Shown: positions 1-8,193, counted from the stretch's first letter. The stretch is 64,000 nt of DNA from Actinomycetospora lemnae (GCF_028737315.1 NZ_JAQZAO010000004.1:248001-312000); one strand, 5' to 3'. Numbers and translations are program-made. The notes: generated by a model not told the origin, from the letters alone.

Positions 1-1521
1 GGTGGCGAGGGGGTCGTGGGCTCGACGTGCGGCGGAGGTGGTGGCGATGGCGGCGGCGAGGTGCACGACGCGTGGGGTGGCCGGCGCCGGGGTGCGCAGG
101 TCGGCGTGGCGGTCGAGGAAGTCGGTGCGGGTGGCGCCGGCGAGGAAGCCGGGGTCGCGCAGGACGGCGACGAGCAGGTCGCGGTTGGTGGCCGGGCCGT
201 GGATCTCGGCGTGCGCGAGGCCGGCGGCGAGCCTGCGGGCGGCCGCCGTACGGGTCGGCGCGTGGGCGACGACCTTGGCGATCATCGGGTCGTAGAAGGC
301 GCTGACCTCGCCGGACGCGCCGAGGGCGTCCTCCCAACGGAGCGCGTCGTCGTGGCGGTAGCGGTGCAGGGTGCCGGGGCTGGGGCGGTCGCCGGCGGCC
401 GGGTCCTCGGCGTAAAGGCGCACCTCGATGGCGTGGCCGCGGGGTACGAGCTCGTCCTGGGCGAACGGCAGGGGCTCGCCGTCGGCGATCGCGAGCTGCA
501 GCGCGACCAGGTCGACGCCGTAGACCTCCTCGGTGACCGGGTGCTCGACCTGCAGCCGCGTGTTCATCTCGAGGAAGAAGAAGCTCGCCTGTGTCGGCGT
601 GGCGGCGGGCGGCACGGAGCGCAGCGGAGCTGCCGCGCCGGAGGCGTCGACGCTGCCGGCGTCAGACGCCGGGAGATCCGCATCCTCGAGCAGGAACTCC
701 ACCGTCCCGGCGCCGACGTACCCGAGCTTCTCCGCCAGCGCGACGGCCGTGGCACCCATCCGCTCGCGCAGCTCCGGCGTCACGACGGGCGACGGCGCTT
801 CCTCGACGACCTTCTGGTGCCGCCGCTGGATCGAGCACTCGCGCTCACCGAGGTGCACGACGTGCCCGTGCGCGTCGCCGAGCACCTGGATCTCGACGTG
901 CCGGGGCGCGTCCAGCAGGCGCTCGAGGAAGACGGTGTCGTCGCCGAAGCTGCGCGCGGCCTCGGCACGGGCGGAGCGGACGGCGTCGGCGAGCGCATCG
1001 GGCGACCGCACCTCCCGCATCCCGCTGCCCCCGCCGCCGGCACTGGCCTTGACCAGCAGCGGGAACCCGACGCCCTCGGCCGCGCGAGCCCAGTCGTCGG
1101 GGTCGTCGGTCGCGAGCAGCGCGTCCGGCAGCGTCGGCACGCCCGCCTCGCGGGCCAGGGCCTTGGCGGTGTGCTTGACGCCCATCGCCTCGATCGACGC
1201 CGGGTCCGGGCCGACCCACGTCAGTCCGGCGTCGATGCACCGACGAGCGAACGCCGCGTTCTCGGACAGGAAGCCGTAGCCGGGGTGCACGGCGTCGGCG
1301 CCCGTCGCGCGGGCGGCGGCGAGGACCTGCTCGGCGTCGAGGTAGGTCTCGGTGCTCGTCGACCCGCGCAGCGCCACGGCCCGGTCGGCCTCGACGACGT
1401 GCGGGGCGTCGGCGTCGGGCTCGGAGAACACCGCCACCGTGCGGACGCCGAGCGAGCGCGCCGCGCGGATCACCCGGCGCGCGATCTCCCCGCGGTTGGC
1501 CACGAGCAGCGTGCTGATCAC
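1..1521 (-). CDS. Acyl-CoA carboxylase biotin carboxylase (alpha) subunit, partial
   Basis: ATP-dependent carboxylation of biotin for an acyl-CoA carboxylase (methylcrotonyl/geranyl/propionyl type). The reading frame is open to the window edge, so the C-terminus with the biotinyl domain lies outside. It starts with GTG at 1521, preceded by GGAGGG, and begins VISTLLVANRGEIA, the classical biotin carboxylase N-terminus. ATP-grasp features follow: the glycine-rich SAGGGGSGM loop, [15 protein letters not shown], and [19 protein letters not shown]. Unusual: about 28-33 extra residues, rich in Ala, Ser and Pro, sit at about residues 280-315, between VEFLLE and FFFLEMN. They are partly encoded by a short repeat at 616-632. 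It pairs with the carboxyltransferase gene just upstream on the same strand (83-bp gap). Which acyl-CoA is used cannot be read from this half. Confidence 0.93.
   Translation of the reverse strand, partial: MISTLLVANRGEIARRVIRAARSLGVRTVAVFSEPDADAPHVVEADRAVALRGSTSTETYLDAEQVLAAARATGADAVHPGYGFLSENAAFARRCIDAGLTWVGPDPASIEAMGVKHTAKALAREAGVPTLPDALLATDDPDDWARAAEGVGFPLLVKASAGGGGSGMREVRSPDALADAVRSARAEAARSFGDDTVFLERLLDAPRHVEIQVLGDAHGHVVHLGERECSIQRRHQKVVEEAPSPVVTPELRERMGATAVALAEKLGYVGAGTVEFLLEDADLPASDAGSVDASGAAAPLRSVPPAATPTQASFFFLEMNTRLQVEHPVTEEVYGVDLVALQLAIADGEPLPFAQDELVPRGHAIEVRLYAEDPAAGDRPSPGTLHRYRHDDALRWEDALGASGEVSAFYDPMIAKVVAHAPTRTAAARRLAAGLAHAEIHGPATNRDLLVAVLRDPGFLAGATRTDFLDRHADLRTPAPATPRVVHLAAAIATTSAARRAHDPLAT
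616..632 (+). repeat. Intragenic repeat, copy A (core AGCGCAGCGGAGCT)
   Basis: The sequence GGAGCGCAGCGGAGCTG is shared with copies at 18306, 23451 and 28712. Here it lies antisense to the biotin carboxylase gene and is read as AAPLRS within an insertion between two core strands of the ATP-grasp fold. The match is shorter than for the other three copies, so membership is less certain. Confidence 0.55.
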
Positions 1522-1603
1522 CGTCGTCCCTCCGTGATCGAAGTACCGATACGGACACTCAACGTCTGCAACGGCACTTCGCTGACAACGCCGCGCACGC
1601 TCC

Positions 1604-3229
1604 TCACATCCGGAACGGCGCGAAGCGGGTCGCGCCGGTGATCGAGGCCGAGTGGACGGCCGAGAGGGCGAGGCCGAGGACCGTGCGGGTGTCGCGGGGG
1701 TCGATGACCCCGTCGTCCCACATCCGCCCCGACGCGTAGACGGCGTTCGACTGCGCCTCGACGGCGTCCTCGACGGCCTTGCGCGTCGCGCGGTCAGTGT
1801 CCTCGTCGTAGGGACGCCCCGCGCGCTCCGCCGACCGCCGCTGCACCATCGACATGACCCCGGCCAGCTGCGTCCCGCCCATGACGGCGATGCGGTGGTT
1901 GGGCCAGGTGAAGACGAAGCGCGGGTCGTAGGCGCGCCCGGACATGCCGTAGTTCCCGGCGCCGTAGGACGCACCGACCATGAGCGTCAGGTGCGGGACC
2001 TCGGAGTTCGACACCGCGTTGATCAGCTTCGCGCCGTCCTTGATGATCCCGCCGCGCTCGTAGGCCGAGCCGACCATGAACCCCGTGATGTTCTGGACGA
2101 ACAGCAGCGGGATCGACCGCGCGTTGGCGAGCTGGACGAACTGCGCGCCCTTCTGCGACTCCTCACTGAACAGGATCCCGTTGTTCGCCAGCACCCCGAC
2201 CGGGAAGCCGCCGATCGAGCCCCAGCCGCACACGAGCGTCGTGCCGTAGAGCGGCTTGTGCTCGTCGAAGCGCGAGCCGTCCAGCACGCGGGCCAGGACG
2301 TCGCGGACCTCGACGCTCCTCTTCGGGTCCGACGCCGCGCACGCGAGCAGCTCCTCGGCGTCGAACCGGGGCGGCTCCGCCGGCAGCGACGGCCCCGGGC
2401 CCGCCTTGCGCCAGCCCAGGTCGGCGACGATCCGCCGCCCGATCCGCAGGGCGTCGCGCTCGTCGGCCGCGAGGTGGTCGGCGAGCCCGGACTCGCGGGC
2501 GTGCATCTCCGCGCCGCCGAGGGTCTCGTCGTCGACGTCCTCGTTGATCGCCATCTTCACCAGCGGCGGTCCGCCCAGGTAGACGGTCGCCTGGCCGCGG
2601 ACGAACACCGTGTACTCGCTCATCCCCGGCATGTACGCCCCGCCGGCGGTCGAGGAGCCGAAGACCAGCGCGATCGTCGGGATGCCCTGGGCCGAGAGCC
2701 GGGTCATCTCGCGGAACGTGCGCCCGCCGGGGACGAAGAGGTCGGCCTGGCGGGGGAGGTCGGCGCCGCCGGACTCGACGAGTGCGATCACCGGCAGGCG
2801 GTTGCGCTCGGCGATCTCGAGGGCCCGCAGCTGCTTGGTGACCCCGATCGGGGTGATCGACCCGCCCTTGACCGTCGGCTCGTTGGCCACGACCAGGCAC
2901 TCGACGCCGCTGACGGCGCCGATGCCCACGACGAGGCCCGCACCCGGCGTCGTCAGGTCCGGCTCGTGCGCTCCGGCCAGCGCGCCGATCTCGAGGAACG
3001 CGGCGTCGGGGTCGAGCAGCAGGTCGACGCGCTCGCGGGCGGTCAGCCGGCCGCGGTCGTGGTGGCGGTCGACGTACTTCGCGCCGCCCGCGGCCAGCAC
3101 CGTCGCGGCGACCTCGTCGACGCCGGCGAGCGCGTCGAGCATCGCGGCGCGGTCGGCGGCGTACTCCGGCGACGCGGGGTCCAGGCGCGAGCCGAGGACG
3201 GCGGCGGGGGAGATGTCGCTGACCGTCAT
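1604..3229 (-). CDS. Acyl-CoA carboxylase carboxyltransferase (beta) subunit
   Basis: Transfers carboxyl from biotin to an acyl-CoA; partner of the biotin carboxylase encoded next. 541 residues, normal for the MccB/AccD family. Crotonase-fold halves are visible: GGAKYVDRHHDRGRLTARER at the N-terminus, the first oxyanion region FGSSTAGGAYMPGMSE (about residue 185), then the C-terminal half with [15 protein letters not shown]-like sequence and GASYGAGNYGMSGRAYDPRF. The start is ATG at 3229, whose ATGA overlaps the stop of the upstream gene, so translation is coupled. A longer frame upstream exists but would overlap that gene fully. Sequence type is closest to methylcrotonyl-CoA or geranyl-CoA carboxylase subunits; the substrate is inferred only. 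Confidence 0.93.
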   Translation of the reverse strand: MTVSDISPAAVLGSRLDPASPEYAADRAAMLDALAGVDEVAATVLAAGGAKYVDRHHDRGRLTARERVDLLLDPDAAFLEIGALAGAHEPDLTTPGAGLVVGIGAVSGVECLVVANEPTVKGGSITPIGVTKQLRALEIAERNRLPVIALVESGGADLPRQADLFVPGGRTFREMTRLSAQGIPTIALVFGSSTAGGAYMPGMSEYTVFVRGQATVYLGGPPLVKMAINEDVDDETLGGAEMHARESGLADHLAADERDALRIGRRIVADLGWRKAGPGPSLPAEPPRFDAEELLACAASDPKRSVEVRDVLARVLDGSRFDEHKPLYGTTLVCGWGSIGGFPVGVLANNGILFSEESQKGAQFVQLANARSIPLLFVQNITGFMVGSAYERGGIIKDGAKLINAVSNSEVPHLTLMVGASYGAGNYGMSGRAYDPRFVFTWPNHRIAVMGGTQLAGVMSMVQRRSAERAGRPYDEDTDRATRKAVEDAVEAQSNAVYASGRMWDDGVIDPRDTRTVLGLALSAVHSASITGATRFAPFRM

Positions 3230-4011
3230 GCCCGCACCGGGTCCTTCCCCGGCGTCCCCGCGAACGCCTGGCCGAGCACCATCCATTCGCGCGCGGCGTC
3301 GCCGGTGACCACCAGCGACGTGTCGTCGACGTGCCGCCGGCGCACGAGCACCAGGCAGAACTCCTCGGCGTCGCCGACGACCGCGTCCCCGTCGTCACGG
3401 CCCTCGTCCCACGTCCACACGTCGCCCGACGGGCCGGTGAGCTCGACGCGGACGGGCACCTCGGGGACGTCCATCCCCCGCACCCGGTAGCCCTGCGCGC
3501 GGGCGCGGACGGCGATGTCGGCCACGTGGCGCAGGCGGTCGGTCGGCGCGAGGCGCGCGCCGACGGCGTCGGCGATGTCGGTGCCGTGCGCCCAGGTCTC
3601 CATGATCCGGCTCGTGATCGCCGACCGCAGCGACATCGGCGGGCCGTACCAGGGCAGACGGGCCGTCGGGTCGCAGGCGCGCGCGGCCCGGTCGAAGGCC
3701 CGGGCCGCGTCCTGCCAGTAGGCCAGCGCGGCCGGGCCGACCTCGGGCACGTCGGAGAGCGTGCGCCCGACGAAGCCGTCGAGGTCGGTGATCGCGTCGC
3801 GCTCGGCGGTGAAGTCCTCGGGCGTCGAGATCGCCCGGGCGAACGCGCCGTCGAACCAGCCGAGGTGGGCGACCTGGTCGCGGACCGTCCACGGCTCGGC
3901 GCGCGTCGGCAGCGTCCAGGACGCGCGCGGGAGCGGGCGCACGATCGCCATCACCGCGGCGCGTTCGGCGTCGAGGTCGTCCAGCAACGACTCCACGGTC
4001 GGGGCGCTCAC
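3226..4011 (-). CDS. TIGR03084-type maleylpyruvate isomerase-fold protein
   Basis: 261-residue protein of the DinB/mycothiol-dependent maleylpyruvate isomerase-like superfamily, TIGR03084 type. The N-terminal four-helix bundle carries LTHL-like DQVAHLGWFDGAF (about residue 50) and METWAHGTDIADAVG (about residue 145), the two His-containing segments expected to bind a metal. A C-terminal SCP2-like region with GDVWTWDEG follows. GTG start at 4011 overlaps the TGA of the upstream acyl-CoA dehydrogenase gene; its own stop overlaps the carboxyltransferase start. From general knowledge, this family often sits with acyl-CoA carboxylase and acyl-CoA dehydrogenase genes in actinobacteria. Its chemical role there is unknown. 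Confidence 0.8.
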   Translation of the reverse strand: MSAPTVESLLDDLDAERAAVMAIVRPLPRASWTLPTRAEPWTVRDQVAHLGWFDGAFARAISTPEDFTAERDAITDLDGFVGRTLSDVPEVGPAALAYWQDAARAFDRAARACDPTARLPWYGPPMSLRSAITSRIMETWAHGTDIADAVGARLAPTDRLRHVADIAVRARAQGYRVRGMDVPEVPVRVELTGPSGDVWTWDEGRDDGDAVVGDAEEFCLVLVRRRHVDDTSLVVTGDAAREWMVLGQAFAGTPGKDPVRA

Positions 4012-5276
4012 CCGTCCAGCCCCAACCGCCCCGCCACGACCTCGTCCATGATCTCGGTCGCGCCGCCGCCGATCCCGAGGATCCGCGCGTCGCGGTAGTG
4101 GCGCTCGACCTCCACGCCGTGCATGTAGCCCATCCCTCCGTGCAGCTGGACGGCGCGGTCGACGACGGCGTCGCACGCCGCGACCGCGGTGTTCTTGGCC
4201 ATCGCCAGCTCGGTGACGACGTCGTGCCCCGCCTGCCAGCGGGCGAGGACGTCGCGCACGTAGGTGCGGGCGACGGTGGTCGTGCGCGCCATCTCGGCGA
4301 TCTGGTGCCGGACCACCTGGCGCTGCGCGAGCGGCGCCCCGAACGTCTGCCGGGTGCGCGCCCAGTCGATGGTCAGGTCGACGCAGCGCTGGGCGGTCGC
4401 GTAGGCCTGGACGGCCATCGACAGCCGCTCGGCCGCGAAGTTGACCATGATCTGGCGGAAGCCGGTGCCCTCGGCGCCGACGAGGTTCGCCGCCGGCACG
4501 CGCACACCGTCGAAGTGCAGCTCGGCGGTGTCGCTGCAGTGCCAGCCCATCTTGCGCAGCCGCGAGCGCGACACCCCGGGGCGGTCGGTCTCGATCACCA
4601 GCAGGGAGAGGCCGCGGTGCCCGGCGCCGCCGGTGCGCACGGCGGTGGTGACGACGTCCGCCCGGGTGCCCGAGGTGATGAACGTCTTGGCGCCGTCGAC
4701 GACGTACTCGTCCCCCTCGCGCCGGGCGCGCGTGGTGATCGCTGCGACGTCGGACCCGGCCCCGGGCTCGGTGATGCCGAGCGCGGCGATCATCCGCCCG
4801 GCCAGGGTCGGGGCCACGAAGCGTGCGATCTGGTCGGGGTCGCCGGCGGCGGCGATGTGCGGGACGCCGATGCCGTGGGTGAACAGGCCCGCGCAGACCC
4901 CGCTCGACCCGCCGGAGAGGATCAGCTGCTCGGCGACCAGGCAGGCGTCGAGGTGCTCGCCGACCCCGCCCGCGGCCTCGGGGAACCCCAGCTCGAGCAG
5001 GCCGAGCGCCCCGGCGCGCTCGTGCAGCGCGCGGGGCAGCGCGCCCTCGTCCTCCCAGCGCGCGAGGTGGGGCACGACCTCGCGGGTGGTGAAGTCGGCG
5101 ACGAGCTCGCGCAGCGCCCGGCGCTCCGGGGTCGCCCAGGCGTCGTGGGCGCTGACCGGTGTCGAGCGAAGGGCCCCTTCGCTCGATACAGCGGCCGAAG
5201 GGCGCCCGTCGCCAGAACCCGCTCCGCCCGGAGCCGAGCGAACGGACCCTTCGCTCGACACACCCGACGCCGTCAC
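4008..5276 (-). CDS. Acyl-CoA dehydrogenase with repeat-derived N-terminus
   Basis: FAD-dependent alpha,beta-dehydrogenation of an acyl-CoA. 422 residues. Family motifs: ALGITEPGAGSDVAAITTRA (about residue 165), FITSGTRADVV, FGAPLAQRQVVRHQIAEMA and QLHGGMGYMHG. The C-terminal motif reads IGGGATEIM, not the EGTSE of short-chain enzymes, so the catalytic base must lie elsewhere; this pattern is common in terpenoid-acyl and long-chain FadE types. The first 40 residues are abnormal: VSSEGSVRS (6-14) and VSSEGALRS (30-38) are read from two copies of a DNA palindrome. No in-frame ATG, GTG or TTG lies between the repeats and the conserved fold, so they must be translated. GTG at 5276 overlaps the ligase stop (GTGA); GTG at 5261 is the alternative. 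Confidence 0.9.
   Translation of the reverse strand: MTASGVSSEGSVRSAPGGAGSGDGRPSAAVSSEGALRSTPVSAHDAWATPERRALRELVADFTTREVVPHLARWEDEGALPRALHERAGALGLLELGFPEAAGGVGEHLDACLVAEQLILSGGSSGVCAGLFTHGIGVPHIAAAGDPDQIARFVAPTLAGRMIAALGITEPGAGSDVAAITTRARREGDEYVVDGAKTFITSGTRADVVTTAVRTGGAGHRGLSLLVIETDRPGVSRSRLRKMGWHCSDTAELHFDGVRVPAANLVGAEGTGFRQIMVNFAAERLSMAVQAYATAQRCVDLTIDWARTRQTFGAPLAQRQVVRHQIAEMARTTTVARTYVRDVLARWQAGHDVVTELAMAKNTAVAACDAVVDRAVQLHGGMGYMHGVEVERHYRDARILGIGGGATEIMDEVVAGRLGLDG
5162..5186. repeat. Coding palindromic repeat, copy 1
   Basis: Perfect inverted repeat: 12-bp arms TCGAGCGAAGGG and CCCTTCGCTCGA around one C, extendable by three more pairs including one G-T. It lies inside the acyl-CoA dehydrogenase gene and is read as SSEGALRS. 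A second, imperfect copy lies 48 bp away. Confidence 0.85.
5235..5257. repeat. Coding palindromic repeat, copy 2
   Basis: Arms CGAGCGAACGG and CCCTTCGCTCG around one A, with one internal mismatch. It is the same element as copy 1 at 5162 and is read as VSSEGSVRS near the acyl-CoA dehydrogenase start. Both copies are read in the same frame. Confidence 0.8.
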
Positions 5277-6775
5277 CGGGCGACCGCCTCGGCGTGCCCG
5301 GCGAAGCGCTCGCGCAGGACCCGCTTGAGGAGCTTGCCGGTGGCGTTGCGCGGCAGCTCGTCGACGACCTCGACGCGCCGGGGCGCCTTGAAGTGCGCGA
5401 TGCGCTCGCGCGTCCAGGCGATCACCTCGTCGCGGTCCAGCTCGCCGTCGGCGACGACGACCGCCAGCACCGTCTCGCCCCACGTCGCGTCCCCGATCCC
5501 GACGACGGCGACGTCGGCGATCGCGGGGTGGCGGTGGAGGACCTGCTCGACCTCGACCGGGTAGACGTTCTCCCCGCCCGTGATGATCATGTCCTTCTTG
5601 CGGTCGACCAGCGTGACGAAGCCCTCGGCGTCCCGGACGCCCAGGTCACCGGAGTGGAACCAGCCGTCGCGCAGCACCTCGGCGGTCGCCTCCGGGCGGT
5701 TCCAGTAGCCGGCGAACACCGTCGGTCCGCGCAGCACCAGCTCGCCGACCTCGCCCACCCCGACCTCGTCCCCGGTCTCGGACACCAGCCGCGCGTCCAC
5801 GTGCATGAACGGCCGGCCCACCGAGCCCGCGTGGGCGAGCACGTCGGCGGCGTCGAGGAAGAGCGCGGCGGGCGAGAGCTCGGTCATCCCGAAGCCCTCG
5901 GTGAACGTCCAGCCCCGGGCCGTGAAGTGCTCGATCACCGTGACCGGGCAGGGCGCGCCGCCGGAGATCGCCCACCGCAGCGACGGCTGGGGCGGCAGCG
6001 ACGGCAGCCGGGTCAGCGCCGCCCACATCGCGGGCACGAGGAACTGGGTCGTGACGCCCTCGTCGGCCATGAGCGCGGCGAACGCCGCCGGGTCGAACGA
6101 CGGCACGACGACGACCGTTCCGCCCGCGTAGAGCAGGGGGAGCGCGGAGAGTCCGAGCGCGCCGATGTGGAACAGCGGGGCCGCGGCGATCGTGACGTCG
6201 GTGCTCCCGATGCCCGGGCCGGCGGTGACCATGTTGACCGCGTTCCAGAGCATGTTGTCGTGCGTGAGCACCGCGCCCTTGGGGACGCCGGTGGTCCCCG
6301 AGGTGTACATGATCACGCAGGGGTCGTCGCCCGCGGCCGGGTAGGCGTCGACGGTGCCGTCACCGGGCTCGTCGGCCAGCTCCACGATCGCCGGCGCCGG
6401 CCCGTCGAGTGCGGCGATCGCGCCCTCGGCCAGGGCGGCGAACGTCGTCGAGCGCACGAGCACCGTCGCGCCGGAGTCGCCGAGCACGTGTGCGACCTCG
6501 GCGGGGGCGAGGCGGTGGTTGACCGGCACGGCCACCGCGCCGATCCGCGCCGCGCCGAAGAGCCACTCGAGGTAGGCGCCGGAGTTCTCGCCGAGCAGGG
6601 CGACGCGGTCGCCGACGTCGACGCCGCGGGCGGCGAGCGCCGCGGCGCGGGCGGAGACGCGGGCGTCGAGCGCGGCGTAGGTGTGGCGGGCGCCGGTGGC
6701 GACATCGACGAGCGCGGTGGCCCCGGGCCGGCGCAGCGCGCGCCGGGCGACCCAGTCGGCGATCCCACCGTCCAC
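5273..6775 (-). CDS. Acyl-CoA synthetase (AMP-binding, FadD type)
   Basis: Activates a carboxylic acid to its acyl-CoA through an acyl-adenylate. 500 residues. The P-loop-like motif MYTSGTTGVPKGAVLTH lies near residue 155, the adenylate motif TEGFGMTELSPA near 290, YWNRPEATAEV and HSGDLGVRDAEGF near 370-400, the hinge region DRKKDMIITGGENVYPVEVE, and the catalytic lysine in RNATGKLLKRVLRE near the C-terminus. Start GTG at 6775 has a GGAGG box eight bases upstream; the open frame runs far longer, but that part is antisense to the TetR gene. First gene of the leftward operon, so it probably feeds substrate to the dehydrogenase and carboxylase. Substrate unknown. Confidence 0.92.
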   Translation of the reverse strand: MDGGIADWVARRALRRPGATALVDVATGARHTYAALDARVSARAAALAARGVDVGDRVALLGENSGAYLEWLFGAARIGAVAVPVNHRLAPAEVAHVLGDSGATVLVRSTTFAALAEGAIAALDGPAPAIVELADEPGDGTVDAYPAAGDDPCVIMYTSGTTGVPKGAVLTHDNMLWNAVNMVTAGPGIGSTDVTIAAAPLFHIGALGLSALPLLYAGGTVVVVPSFDPAAFAALMADEGVTTQFLVPAMWAALTRLPSLPPQPSLRWAISGGAPCPVTVIEHFTARGWTFTEGFGMTELSPAALFLDAADVLAHAGSVGRPFMHVDARLVSETGDEVGVGEVGELVLRGPTVFAGYWNRPEATAEVLRDGWFHSGDLGVRDAEGFVTLVDRKKDMIITGGENVYPVEVEQVLHRHPAIADVAVVGIGDATWGETVLAVVVADGELDRDEVIAWTRERIAHFKAPRRVEVVDELPRNATGKLLKRVLRERFAGHAEAVAR

Positions 6776-6807
6776 GGCTGTTCCTCCCACGTCGGCGTGA
6801 CCTCGGC

Positions 6808-6831
6808 TACTCTGCCCGTACGTGCGGTCAG
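6808..6831. promoter_or_regulatory. Divergent TetR operator and promoter
   Basis: The 72-bp gap between the acyl-CoA ligase operon and the TetR gene contains a 20-bp imperfect palindrome, CTGCCCGTACGTGCGGTCAG (6812-6831, 16 of 20 positions symmetric). It overlaps a TACTCT -10-like box (6808-6813) directed at the TetR gene. This suits a repressor that controls itself and the operon; binding is inferred. Confidence 0.5.
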
Positions 6832-6847
6832 TCCACAAGGGGGCACG

Positions 6848-7531
6848 ATGACGGAGCCGGTGGTGGCCCCGGGTCGCGCCCGCGGCGGGCGGCGCGACGA
6901 GATCCTCACGACCTTCACCCGCCACGTCGCCGAGCGCGGCTACGACCGGGCCAACTTCGGCGACGTCGCCGCCGAGCTGGGCATGAGCAAGGGCACGATC
7001 GTCCACCACTTCGGCACCAAGGACCGCATGCTCGCCGAGGTGCAGGAGCGCTACATGCGCCGCCGCCTCGACGAGGCGCACGCGTTCCTCGGCCGGCTGG
7101 GCGCTCCCGACGAACGAGTGGCGGCGTTCGTCCACGCCGGCGTCCGGTACTCCACCCACGAGCCGGCGACCACGGTGGCGTTCCAGCGCGAGGTCGTGCG
7201 GCTCACCGACGAGCCGGGGATGGAGACCGCCCGCGCCCAGCGCGACGCCTACCGCGACCTCGTCGTGGCGGTGCTGCAGGACGGCGTCGAGGCCGGGGTG
7301 TTCGTGCCCGGCGACGCCCGGCTGCGCAGCCTGCAGATGTTCGGCTCGCTGCACTGGATGTGGACGTGGTTCGACCCGGCCGGGCGGCTGCGCCCCGAGG
7401 ACGTCGCCGCCGAGTTCTGCCGGACGCTGCTGCGCGGGCTCGGGGTCGGCGAGGAGCGCGTGTCCGCGGCTGCCGACCCCGCCGGCTCGGTCGCCCGCTG
7501 CGTGGCCGAGGTGTGCGCTCCGCGCTCGTGA
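6848..7531 (+). CDS. TetR family regulator of the acyl-CoA operon
   Basis: 227-residue TetR-type repressor. The N-terminal helix-turn-helix is clear: RRDEILTTFTRHVAERGYDRANFGDVAAELGMSKGTIVHHFGTKD, residues about 14-58. The rest is a helical ligand domain with several Trp residues (LHWMWTWFDP, about 168-178), which may line a hydrophobic pocket. ATG at 6848. It is divergent from the acyl-CoA ligase operon across 72 bp with a 20-bp dyad between them, so local repression relieved by an acyl-CoA is likely (inference from context). Confidence 0.88.
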   Translation: MTEPVVAPGRARGGRRDEILTTFTRHVAERGYDRANFGDVAAELGMSKGTIVHHFGTKDRMLAEVQERYMRRRLDEAHAFLGRLGAPDERVAAFVHAGVRYSTHEPATTVAFQREVVRLTDEPGMETARAQRDAYRDLVVAVLQDGVEAGVFVPGDARLRSLQMFGSLHWMWTWFDPAGRLRPEDVAAEFCRTLLRGLGVGEERVSAAADPAGSVARCVAEVCAPRS

Positions 7532-7570
7532 GCACGTTCGCAGGCCATAGCCCGCGAGAGTGCTCACGAG
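7525..7570. terminator. Bidirectional hairpin between convergent genes
   Basis: Perfect 11-bp arms CTCGTGAGCAC (7525-7535) and GTGCTCACGAG (7560-7570) with a loop containing GGCCATAGCC. It overlaps the TetR stop codon and ends just before the stop of the convergent reductase gene. No T-run follows. It is similar in design to the hairpins at 10038 and 28475. Confidence 0.7.
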
Positions 7571-7574
7571 CGCG

Positions 7575-8162
7575 TCAGCGCACCCGGCGGTAGGTGCCGA
7601 CCACCACGCCGGTCGCCGCCTGCTCGACCGACACGAGCTCGAGCGGGCGCGCGTTCCCGGACGTCGGGAAGACGCCCTTGCCGCCGCCGAGCAGGATCGG
7701 CTCGATCATCAGGCGGTACTCGTCGACGAGGTCGGCGTCGGCGAGCTGGGTGGCCAGCGGCGCGCTGCCCTGCACCAACAGGTCGCCGCCCTCTCGAGCG
7801 CGCAGGTCACGCACGGCGCCGACGGCGTCCTCAGCGGGCAGCAGGTGCGAGTTCTCCCACGTCAGGTCGGCCGCGGTGAGCGTGCGCGAGGCGACGTACT
7901 TGGTGATCCCGTTGATCCGCTCGGCGAACGGGTCGTCGGTCTGGTGCGGCCACACCGCCGCCGAGGCCTCCCAGGTCCGCCGGCCGAACAGCATGGCCTC
8001 GGCATCGCGCAGCGAGCGGTCCCACGTGGCGCCCAGGGTCTCGTCGAAGTAGGGCACGGACCAGCCGCCGTGGGCGAACCCGCCGTCGGTGTCCTCGTCG
8101 GCCCCGCCGGGGGCCTGGGTGACGCCGTCCAGGCTGGTGAACTGGGTGACGACGATGCGCAC
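7575..8162 (-). CDS. DHFR/RibD-like reductase family protein
   Basis: 195 residues with a dihydrofolate-reductase/RibD C-terminal fold. It starts MRIVVTQFTSLDGVTQAPGG, has MLFGRRTWEASAAVWP near residue 60, and GGDLLVQGSAPLATQLADADLVDEYRLMIEPILLGGGKGVF in the second half; all are typical of the YyaP/YwjB-type reductases. The usual substrate is unknown, and bona fide folate reduction is unlikely for this subgroup. Monocistronic, convergent with the TetR gene. Confidence 0.87.
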   Translation of the reverse strand: MRIVVTQFTSLDGVTQAPGGADEDTDGGFAHGGWSVPYFDETLGATWDRSLRDAEAMLFGRRTWEASAAVWPHQTDDPFAERINGITKYVASRTLTAADLTWENSHLLPAEDAVGAVRDLRAREGGDLLVQGSAPLATQLADADLVDEYRLMIEPILLGGGKGVFPTSGNARPLELVSVEQAATGVVVGTYRRVR

Positions 8163-8193
8163 GGTGCTCTCCTCGGGTCGCGGGACGCGTGGG

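Noticed and set aside
16-1641. Long open frame antisense to the biotin carboxylase
   Set aside because: Translation is Arg/Gly/Val-rich with no motif. It is the complementary frame of a real gene, as with most long frames in this high-GC window.
5273-7567. 764-residue version of the acyl-CoA ligase
   Set aside because: The extra N-terminal part is antisense to the TetR gene and has no family similarity. GTG at 6775 has a good ribosome site.
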